Below are positions 33,257 through 40,059 of a stretch of 40,059 bases of DNA, in pieces. Both the position numbers and the translations under genes were made by a program. The notes beneath the pieces were generated by a model, which saw only the letters and a list, made by a program, of their open reading frames with translations, was not told the DNA's origin and made no database searches. Every line of letters begins with the position of its first letter. Position 1 is the stretch's first letter. The stretch comes from Candidatus Thiosymbion sp. Lineage in GTDB: Bacteria > Pseudomonadota > Gammaproteobacteria > Chromatiales > Chromatiaceae. The DNA lies in NCBI GenBank assembly GCA_018435665.1, contig JAHDND010000040.1, forward strand, positions 1 to 40,059, given 5' to 3'.

Positions 33257-34804
33257 ATGTCCCTCGACCTCAACCAGCTTGAAACCCGCCTGTGGGCGGC
33301 AGCCGACCAACTCTGGGCCAACACCGGCCTGAAGCCCTCGGAGTTCTCCAACCCGGTCCTCGGCCTGATCTTCCTGCGCTACGCCGAGAAGCGGTTCCAC
33401 GAGGCCGAGGCCAAGTTGATCGAGAGCGGGCTGGAGGTGTCGGAGATCGAGAAGTTCGATTATCAGGCTGAGGGGGCGCTCTACCTGCCCGACAACGCCC
33501 GCTTCTCCTACCTGCTCGACCTGGCCGAAGGGCAGGACCTGGGCCGCGCGGTCAACGAGGCCATGGCGGCGGTCGAGGCCGAGAACGAGGAGCTGAAGGG
33601 CGTCCTGCCGCGTTCCTACGGCCGGCTCCCCAATACCGTCCTGGTCGAGCTGCTGCGGGTGCTCAACGGGCTGGGCGAGGTCGAGGGTGACGCCTTCGGC
33701 AAAATTTACGAGTACTTCCTTGGCAAGTTCGCCCTGGCGGAAGGCCAGAAGGGCGGCGTGTTCTACACCCCGACCAGCATCGTCAAGCTGATCGTCGAGA
33801 TCATCGCACCCTACCACGGCAAGATCTTCGACCCCGCCTGTGGCTCGGGTGGCATGTTCGTGCAGAGCGCCCAGTTCGTCAGTCGCCACCAGAAGCGGGC
33901 TGCCGAGGAACTGACCGTGTTCGGCACCGAGAAGGCCAACGACACCGTCAAGCTCGCCAAGATGAACCTCGCGGTGCATGGGCTCTCGGGGGACATCCGC
34001 GAAGCGAACACCTACTACGAAGACCCGCACAAGGCGCTGGGCAAGTTCGACTTCGTCATGGCGAATCCACCGTTCAACGTCTCGGGCGTGGACAAGGAGC
34101 GGGTCAGGGACGACCCGCGCTTTAAGTACGGTATCCCAAACACCGATAACGCCAACTACCTGTGGATTCAGCACTTCTACACCGCGCTGAACGAGCGGGG
34201 CCGCGCTGGGTTCGTCATGGCCAACTCGGCGGGCGATGCCCGGGGCACCGAGCTGGAGATCCGCAAGAAACTGATCCAGACCGGCGGCGTGGATGTGATC
34301 GTCTCGATCGGCTCCAACTTTTTCTACACCGTCACTCTGCCGTGCACCCTGTGGTTCTTCGACCGAGCGAAGGCCCGAGGCGCGCGTTGGGACGAGGTGC
34401 TGTTCATCGACGCGAGGGGCTACTACCGGCAGGTCAGCCGGGCAATCCGCGACTTCCTGCCCGAGCAGATCGAGTTCCTGGCCAACATCGTGCGGCTGTG
34501 GCGGGGTGAGGAGGTTGAGACTGAAGCGGGAAGCCAGGAGATGCTTCAGAAGGAGTTTCTGGACGGAGGGTATCGAGATGTCGCGGGGGTGTGCAAGGTG
34601 GCGACGCTGGCGGAGATCGAGGCGCAGGGGTGGAGTCTGAATCCGGGACGGTATGTGGGTGTGGCCAGTGCAGGTGCCGCTGACTTTGATTTCGCAGAGC
34701 GGCTTGAAGTGCTACATGAGGAGCTTGAGGCGCTCAACGCTGAAGCGGGTGATCTTCAGGAGCATGTCAATGTGAATATGACGGCACTGCTGGGGATGGC
34801 ATGA
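33257..34804 (+). CDS. hsdM: Type I restriction-modification methyltransferase subunit
   Basis: A 515-residue N6-adenine DNA methyltransferase that modifies the same site the complex would cut. The N-terminal helical domain [19 protein letters not shown] is typical of HsdM. The SAM-binding motif is [11 protein letters not shown] (near 190-200) and the catalytic motif NPPF is at 270-273. ATG 33257 is preferred over the in-frame TTG 33179, which would overlap no ribosome binding site and add 26 atypical residues; GAAGA lies just before the ATG. Its stop overlaps hsdS by 4 bp (ATGA), so the operon is translationally coupled. GC-rich like the host. Confidence 0.93.
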   Translation: MSLDLNQLETRLWAAADQLWANTGLKPSEFSNPVLGLIFLRYAEKRFHEAEAKLIESGLEVSEIEKFDYQAEGALYLPDNARFSYLLDLAEGQDLGRAVNEAMAAVEAENEELKGVLPRSYGRLPNTVLVELLRVLNGLGEVEGDAFGKIYEYFLGKFALAEGQKGGVFYTPTSIVKLIVEIIAPYHGKIFDPACGSGGMFVQSAQFVSRHQKRAAEELTVFGTEKANDTVKLAKMNLAVHGLSGDIREANTYYEDPHKALGKFDFVMANPPFNVSGVDKERVRDDPRFKYGIPNTDNANYLWIQHFYTALNERGRAGFVMANSAGDARGTELEIRKKLIQTGGVDVIVSIGSNFFYTVTLPCTLWFFDRAKARGARWDEVLFIDARGYYRQVSRAIRDFLPEQIEFLANIVRLWRGEEVETEAGSQEMLQKEFLDGGYRDVAGVCKVATLAEIEAQGWSLNPGRYVGVASAGAADFDFAERLEVLHEELEALNAEAGDLQEHVNVNMTALLGMA

Positions 34805-36075
34805 ATCAGGTTTGGCCCATAGTTCCAATTCGCACGGTGTATAGCGGCCTATTTGATGGTCCACACGCCACGCCGAAACCCTCCGAGGAAGGGCCTGTTT
34901 TTCTTGGCATCGGGAACATTACAGAAGATGGTCACCTCGATCTCGCCCAAATCAAGCGGATCTCGGAGCACGATTTTCCAAGATGGACAAAGCGCGTCCT
35001 TCCACAGCCAGGCGATATTGTTTTCACCTACGAGGCAACGCTGAATCGTTACGCAATTGTTCCGAATGGCTTCCTGGGATGTCTTGGTCGCCGCCTCGCA
35101 TTAATTCGCCCCAATCCTGAGGCGGTAGATACGCGATGGCTTCACTACTACTTCTTTGGTCCAGAGTGGCGTGCCGTCGTCGCAGCCAATACCCTTTCGG
35201 GTGCGACGGTAGATCGCATTCCACTATCTAGCTTTCCTGACTTTCCCATTCGATTGCCAGACCTACGGACCCAACGCCGCATCGCCTCCATCCTGTCCGC
35301 CTACGACGACCTGATCGATAACAACACGCGACGGATCGCCATCCTTGAGGAAATGGCCCGGAGAATCTACGAGGAGTGGTTCGTCCGCTTCCGTTTTCCG
35401 GGGCATGAGCTGGCGAAGATGGTCGACTCGGAGCTGGGGTTGATCCCGGAGGGGTGGATCGCATCATATTCGAGTCACGTTGACTTCCTTGAAGGTCCTG
35501 GGCTTAGAAATTGGCAATATCGAGATAGCGGCATTCCATTTTTGAACATCAGAACCTTGGTTGGAAACGACATTGATCTCAGTAAAGTTCAGTATCTCGA
35601 TCAACAAGAAGTTCAGCAACGCTATCAGCACTTTCTTCTCGCCCCGTACGACCATGTTGTTTCAAGCTCCGGGACTCTTGGCCGCACTGTAACTATTCAG
35701 TCCTGTCACCTTCCCTTAATGCTTAATACGAGCATTATTCGTATGAGGCCAAAAAGTGATAAGTTGGGGAGGTGGCTCCTTAAGTCCTTTATTAGGTCAA
35801 GCTACTTCCAGAACCAAATCCATGCGGTTGCAATTGGTGCGGCCCAAAAGAATTATGGTCCTTCGCACCTAAAGGGAATATGGGTTATCGCTCCTGACGA
35901 GGCTACCGCAAAGCTATTCGAAGAGAAGGTAGGCCCAATGGAAGAACTGATTCTCGCTTTGGTAAGAAAGAACAATAACCTCCGCGCCACGCGCGACCTC
36001 CTGCTCCCCAAGCTCATCTCCGGCGAACTCGACGTTTCCACCCTGCCCGAACCGGAGGAGGCCCTCGCGGCATGA
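34801..36075 (+). CDS. hsdS: Type I restriction-modification specificity subunit
   Basis: A 424-residue HsdS with two target-recognition domains separated by conserved helices. The first recognition domain covers about 1-150. The first conserved helical region is [20 protein letters not shown] at about 154-173 and on to about 200. The second recognition domain covers about 219-370. The final helical region contains [20 protein letters not shown] and [20 protein letters not shown]. The second recognition domain is strikingly AT-rich: 60-bp blocks at 35521 and 35701 are 43% and 40% G+C by count, against 67% at 36121. The DNA target cannot be read from sequence. The ends overlap hsdM and hsdR by 4 bp each. 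Confidence 0.93.
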   Translation: MNQVWPIVPIRTVYSGLFDGPHATPKPSEEGPVFLGIGNITEDGHLDLAQIKRISEHDFPRWTKRVLPQPGDIVFTYEATLNRYAIVPNGFLGCLGRRLALIRPNPEAVDTRWLHYYFFGPEWRAVVAANTLSGATVDRIPLSSFPDFPIRLPDLRTQRRIASILSAYDDLIDNNTRRIAILEEMARRIYEEWFVRFRFPGHELAKMVDSELGLIPEGWIASYSSHVDFLEGPGLRNWQYRDSGIPFLNIRTLVGNDIDLSKVQYLDQQEVQQRYQHFLLAPYDHVVSSSGTLGRTVTIQSCHLPLMLNTSIIRMRPKSDKLGRWLLKSFIRSSYFQNQIHAVAIGAAQKNYGPSHLKGIWVIAPDEATAKLFEEKVGPMEELILALVRKNNNLRATRDLLLPKLISGELDVSTLPEPEEALAA

Positions 36076-39000
36076 CCCCCCTGCACACCGTCAAGGAAGT
36101 GACCGCCGGTTACGGCGAACTCGCCCTCGTCGAGTTGCCCGCGATGGCCTGTTTCACCTCCCTGAGGTGGGAGACCGCCAACCTCTACGACGAAACCTTC
36201 GGCGTCGACGGCACGGAAGGGCGCAAATCCTCCGCCGAGGTCATCCTGGTACGGCGCTTGCGGCAGGCGCTGGAGCGCATCAATCCCGGCTACCCGGCCA
36301 CCGCCTACGAACAGGCCATCGAGCAACTCACCCAGGACCGTTCCAAACAGATCCCGGTCAACGCCAATCAGGCCTTTTACCAGCTGCTGCGTGACCGGGT
36401 GAAGGTGGAGATCACCGATGACTTGGGCAACCCGCAGACGGTGGAGCTAGCGGTCATCGACTGGAACGACCCCGAGAACAACGACTTCTTCCTCGCCCGG
36501 CAGATGTGGGTGTCGGGCGAGATGTACAAACGCCGCTGTGACCTGCTCGGCTTCGTCAATGGCCTCCCCCTGGTCTTCATCGAACTGAAGGGTCCGCACG
36601 TACCGCTGAAAACGGCCTACGACGACAACCTGAAGGACTACAAGGGCCAGAGCATCCCACAACTGTTCCACCCCAACGCCTTCATCCTCCTGTCCAACGG
36701 TTCCCAGACCCGGGTGGGGACGCTCACCAGCCCCTGGGAGCACTTCTTCGCCTGGCGGCGGATCGACGACGAGACTGAAGTCGGCTCGACCTCACTGGTG
36801 ACCGCGATCCGGGGCCTGTGCGACAAGCGGCGGCTCCTGGATTTCGTCGAGAACTTCACCGTCTTCGAGACCGAGCGGGGCGGACTGATCAAGAAGGTTG
36901 CCAAGAACCACCAGTACCTCGGAGTGAACCAGGCCATCGCCCAGTTGATGAAGCTGCGGGCCGCCGACGACCGCGAGGCGGCGAAGCGGCTCGGCGTGTT
37001 CTGGCACACCCAGGGCAGCGGCAAGAGCCTGTCGATGGTGTTCTTCACCCAGAAGGTGCTGCGGAAGCTCCCCGGCAAGTGGACCTTCGTCCTGGTCACC
37101 GACCGGGACGAACTCGACAATCAGATCTACCAGACCTTCACCGCCATCAGCGCCCTCACCGGGGTCGAGGTCCAGGCCAGCAGCGGCGAGCACCTGAAGC
37201 AACTGCTACGGGAAGACCACCGCTACGTCTTCAGCCTGATCCAAAAATTCCGCACGGCCAAGGGCGAGGCCTACCCGAGGATCTCCGACCGGGACGACAT
37301 CATCGTCATCACCGACGAGGCGCACCGCAGCCAGTACGACGTGTACGCCTTGAACATGCGCAACGCCCTGCCTCATGCCGCCTTCCTCGGCTTCACCGGC
37401 ACCCCGCTGATTGCCGGGGAGGAGGAGCGTACCCGCGAGGTGTTCGGCGACTACGTCTCGGTGTACGACTTCGCCCGCTCCATCGAGGACGGGGCCACGG
37501 TGCCGCTGTACTACGAGAACCGCACCCCGGAGTTGCAGCTCACCAACGACCACCTGAACCGCGATATCGAGCGACTGCTGGAAGAGGCGGAACTCGACGA
37601 GGAACAGGAGCAGAAGCTGGAGCGGGAGTTCGCCCGCGAATACCACCTGATCACCCGCGACGACCGCCTGGAGACCATCGCCGCCGATCTGGTCAAGCAC
37701 TACCTCGGCCGCGGCTACCGGGGCAAGGCCATGATGGTCTGCATCGACAAGGCCACGGCGGTGCGGATGTATGACAAGGTCCAGGCGCACTGGCAGCAGC
37801 AGCTGGCCGAACTGGAAGCGCAACTGAAGACCGCCAGGGGGGACGCCCGGGAGGCGCTCGCCGACAAGCTCCAGGTCCTGCGCACCACCGACATGGCCGT
37901 GGTGGTGTCCCAGGCCCAGAACGAGGTCGAGGACCTGAAGGAGAAGGGCCTGGACATCGTCCCCCACCGCCAGCGCATGCTCAGCGAGGAACTGGACGAG
38001 AAGTTCAAAAACCCGGACGACCCGCTGCGGTTGGTCTTCGTCTGCGCCATGTGGATCACCGGCTTCGACGTGCCGACTTGTTCGACGCTCTACCTCGACA
38101 AGCCGATGCGCAACCACACCCTGATGCAGACCATCGCCCGGGCCAACCGGGTGGCACCGGGCAAGACGGCGGGCCTGATCGTCGATTACGTCGGCATCTT
38201 CCGTAACCTCCAGGACGCCCTGCGCATCTACGCCAAGCCCAACCAGCCGGGGCAACTGCCGATCAAGGACAAGGCGGCACTGGTCAAGCAACTCGAAGGG
38301 CTGTTGCGGGACGCGGAAACCTTTTGCACTGGCCTGGGGATCGACCTCCAGGGGATCGTGAACACCCCGGCCGCCCAGCGTCTGGAAGCCCTCGATACGG
38401 CCAGGGACGTGATCCTCGCCGCTGGGGAAGACCAGACCAAGGCCTATCTGCTGCTGGCCGGTCAGGTGGCGCGGACCTTCAAGGCCATCCTCCCCGACCC
38501 GGAAGCCAACGCCCAGGCGCCGACCGCGGTGCTGGTCGCCTATCTGGGGGCGATGATCAAGGCCCTGCGCTCGCCACCGGACATCTCCGGGGTGATGAAC
38601 GACCTGGATGCCCTGCTCGATGACTCGATTGCCACCGAGGGCTACCGCATCGGGGAGCGACCGCAAGCCGAGGCCCTGATCGACCTGTCGCAGATCGACT
38701 TCGCCGCCCTACAGAAGCAGTTCGCGGACGGCAAGCAGGCCACCGAAACCGAGAAGCTCAAGGGGCAGATCGCGAAGAAGCTCGCCACGATGGTCCGGGA
38801 GAACAAGGGGCGGATCGACTTTCTGGAGAAGTTCCAGCAGCTGATCGCGTCCTACAACGCCTTCAGTCACAACCTGGAGGCCTTCTTCCAGGAGCTGATG
38901 CGCTTCGCTCAGAACCTGACCCAGGAGGAACAGCGGGCCACCCGCGAGAACCTCAGCGAGGAGGAGCTGGCCATCTTCGACCTCCTGACCCAGCCCGAAC

Positions 39001-39275
39001 CCGCGCTGACCGAGAAGGAGAAGGACGAGGTGAAGAAGGTGGCCAAGGACCTGCTGGCCAAGCTGAAGGCGGAGAAGCTGGTGCTAGACTGGAAGCTGAA
39101 GACCCAGACCAAGGCCGATGTCGAGCGGACCATCCGGGACTTCTACATCAAGTTGCCCAAGCCGTACACGCCGGCGCTGAAGAAGGACAAGCGGGCGAAG
39201 ACCTATGCCCACATCTACGATAATTACTTCGGGGCCGGTCAGAGCGTGTATCAGGGGATGGCCGCTGGGGCCTAG
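36072..39275 (+). CDS. hsdR: Type I restriction endonuclease subunit
   Basis: A 1067-residue motor and nuclease subunit that translocates DNA and cuts far from an unmodified target. The N-terminal PD-(D/E)xK nuclease is at about 130-175, with FIELKG as the ExK part. Walker A is FWHTQGSGKSLSMVFF (about 313-328). The DEAH box is ITDEAHRSQYD (about 412-422). Further SF2 motifs are GFTGTPLI and VFVCAMWITGFDVPT, followed by QTIARANRV. The C-terminal helical domain (about 900-1067) probably binds the HsdM2S core. The ATG overlaps the hsdS stop (ATGA). Length and motifs are complete, so the system looks functional. Confidence 0.94.
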   Translation: MTPLHTVKEVTAGYGELALVELPAMACFTSLRWETANLYDETFGVDGTEGRKSSAEVILVRRLRQALERINPGYPATAYEQAIEQLTQDRSKQIPVNANQAFYQLLRDRVKVEITDDLGNPQTVELAVIDWNDPENNDFFLARQMWVSGEMYKRRCDLLGFVNGLPLVFIELKGPHVPLKTAYDDNLKDYKGQSIPQLFHPNAFILLSNGSQTRVGTLTSPWEHFFAWRRIDDETEVGSTSLVTAIRGLCDKRRLLDFVENFTVFETERGGLIKKVAKNHQYLGVNQAIAQLMKLRAADDREAAKRLGVFWHTQGSGKSLSMVFFTQKVLRKLPGKWTFVLVTDRDELDNQIYQTFTAISALTGVEVQASSGEHLKQLLREDHRYVFSLIQKFRTAKGEAYPRISDRDDIIVITDEAHRSQYDVYALNMRNALPHAAFLGFTGTPLIAGEEERTREVFGDYVSVYDFARSIEDGATVPLYYENRTPELQLTNDHLNRDIERLLEEAELDEEQEQKLEREFAREYHLITRDDRLETIAADLVKHYLGRGYRGKAMMVCIDKATAVRMYDKVQAHWQQQLAELEAQLKTARGDAREALADKLQVLRTTDMAVVVSQAQNEVEDLKEKGLDIVPHRQRMLSEELDEKFKNPDDPLRLVFVCAMWITGFDVPTCSTLYLDKPMRNHTLMQTIARANRVAPGKTAGLIVDYVGIFRNLQDALRIYAKPNQPGQLPIKDKAALVKQLEGLLRDAETFCTGLGIDLQGIVNTPAAQRLEALDTARDVILAAGEDQTKAYLLLAGQVARTFKAILPDPEANAQAPTAVLVAYLGAMIKALRSPPDISGVMNDLDALLDDSIATEGYRIGERPQAEALIDLSQIDFAALQKQFADGKQATETEKLKGQIAKKLATMVRENKGRIDFLEKFQQLIASYNAFSHNLEAFFQELMRFAQNLTQEEQRATRENLSEEELAIFDLLTQPEPALTEKEKDEVKKVAKDLLAKLKAEKLVLDWKLKTQTKADVERTIRDFYIKLPKPYTPALKKDKRAKTYAHIYDNYFGAGQSVYQGMAAGA

Positions 39276-39334
39276 TGCCTGGGATGGTTCAGAGTGGTCG
39301 CCGTGCTGAGGCTGATGGTTGGGGTAAGCAGGGG

Positions 39335-39637
39335 ATGAGGCCAGCATTGAGCACCCACACAAGACAAGCGGGCTATTTGCTGGAAGTCCCCGTGATCCTG
39401 GTTGCCACGGCTATCGTCCTGGCCTTGCTGTTGCCCGCGCTCACTGGGATCGTAAGACAACTGGTTCTATCCCTTGGGATCTTGATCTACGTCGGCTGCT
39501 TTTACTACATGCTCCTGACGCCTGGTTGGCAACCCGAACAAGGCAAAGGCCGCCTGCCTCCCTGGCGGCGAATCCTGTCGTTCGGGCTGGTGGTAACGGT
39601 AGCGATGGGCGCGTTCTGGTATACCTGGTTTGGCTGA
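39335..39637 (+). CDS. Small membrane protein of unknown function
   Basis: A 100-residue hydrophobic protein with about three membrane segments: VPVILVATAIVLALLLPAL, LVLSLGILIYVGCFYYMLL and LSFGLVVTVAMGAFWYTWF. A short basic loop (about 70-80) precedes the last helix. ATG 39335 is preferred over a GTG at 39275, because the latter overlaps the hsdR stop and adds low-complexity sequence; AGGGG lies just before the ATG. It could be a late passenger of the hsd island or an unrelated host gene. No family recognised. Confidence 0.5.
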   Translation: MRPALSTHTRQAGYLLEVPVILVATAIVLALLLPALTGIVRQLVLSLGILIYVGCFYYMLLTPGWQPEQGKGRLPPWRRILSFGLVVTVAMGAFWYTWFG

Positions 39638-39819
39638 AATCCAGGCCCGGGAATTGGGGCCGGCCTGGCGTGGTGGTATCGGAAATACATAGACGGGCAG
39701 TCTCAGGTGGACTAGAAACTCTATGCGGCGGCGGAGTTGAAAGCAAGGACTGACAAAGTGGGCCTCTGGGTGGACAAGTCGTCGGCGCCACAGGCTGTAG
39801 TTCAGATCAACCCGGTGCA

Positions 39820-40059
39820 TCAGGTCAGGTTGAGCCCACGCCCGCCGGCGCCCATCACCTCGCCGGTGCGGACCAGTTCGCCTTCACGCACCTCGATGGC
39901 CGCGATGCGGCCGGGGTGGCGGGGAGCGATGTCGATCTCCACCGCTTCGATGCGACCGTTGCCGCTGGCAATGTGCTCCGGTGCCTGGTTGCCGTCGTGC
40001 TGCCACCAGTAGGCCACCGCAGCGACGGCGACGGCGGCGGCCATGCCCAATGGAAGCGC
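39820..40059 (-). pseudogene. HlyD-like membrane fusion protein, broken and partial
   Basis: Read leftwards from the window edge, this resembles the N-terminus of a HlyD/YbhG-type periplasmic adaptor: a membrane anchor AAAVAVAAVAYWW, then SGNGRIEAVEIDIAPRHPGR and IEVREGELVRTGEV, the usual lipoyl-like start. After GEV the frame turns into MGAGGRGLNLT and stops at 39820, where an intact protein would continue for about 250 more residues. The upstream start lies beyond the window; an internal TTG is not trusted. It is probably a remnant cut at the right edge of the hsd region. Confidence 0.55.

Noticed and set aside
37206..38666. Minus-strand 486-residue ORF opposite hsdR
   Set aside because: Shadow of a motif-complete hsdR on the plus strand.
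39737..40012. Plus-strand 91-residue ORF near the right edge
   Set aside because: It overlaps the HlyD-like fragment antisense and the protein looks like unrelated low-complexity sequence; a short KVGLWVDK stretch alone does not prove a gene.

Overview
The window looks like chromosome of a high-GC gammaproteobacterium, most likely a purple sulfur bacterium (Chromatiaceae). The grounds are the overall base composition, a fused TsdB-TsdA-type tetraheme cytochrome, a secreted DsrE-type sulfur protein and the conserved dksA-gluQ pair. The genus is an inference; there is no rRNA in the window. No tRNA, CRISPR array, intact insertion sequence or prophage was seen.

Layout. (1) 1-8754: the start of a secreted protein on the minus strand, a lipoprotein alpha/beta hydrolase, an SLC13-type permease, an ExeA/GspB-type pair for type II secretion assembly, and a B12-binding radical SAM enzyme. 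(2) 8929-11419: a TsdBA-like thiosulfate dehydrogenase/tetrathionate reductase fusion, divergent from a periplasmic DsrE-family protein; together a small sulfur-oxidation locus. (3) 11866-19813: a tight seven-gene minus-strand operon with every junction overlapping or within 15 nt. It encodes, in transcription order, a DUF3891 protein, a PaaK-like adenylate-forming ligase, a fold-type II PLP enzyme, an FAD monooxygenase, a PrpF-like isomerase, a glutamine-dependent asparagine synthetase-like enzyme and a DUF6282-type metal hydrolase. I do not recognise this combination. It reads as a small-molecule biosynthetic pathway without NRPS/PKS carrier proteins and is the best candidate for an undescribed system here. 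(4) 20357-27547: a 2396-residue autotransporter whose passenger is about 25 glycine-rich repeats. (5) 27885-32679: metY, two conserved genes of unknown function, gluQ with an unusual Pro/Ser/Val insertion, and dksA. (6) 32918-40059: a complete type I restriction-modification operon (hsdM-hsdS-hsdR, ATGA overlaps) between a cut-off ArsR regulator and a broken HlyD-like gene, which looks like an acquired defence island.

How the genes work together. TsdBA would couple thiosulfate and tetrathionate in the periplasm next to a sulfur-carrier-like DsrE protein. The seven-gene operon would activate an acid, build or modify an amino-acid-like unit, oxidise and isomerise it, transfer amide nitrogen and finish with a hydrolase; substrate and product cannot be read from sequence. 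HsdMSR forms one restriction complex whose second recognition domain appears to have been exchanged recently.
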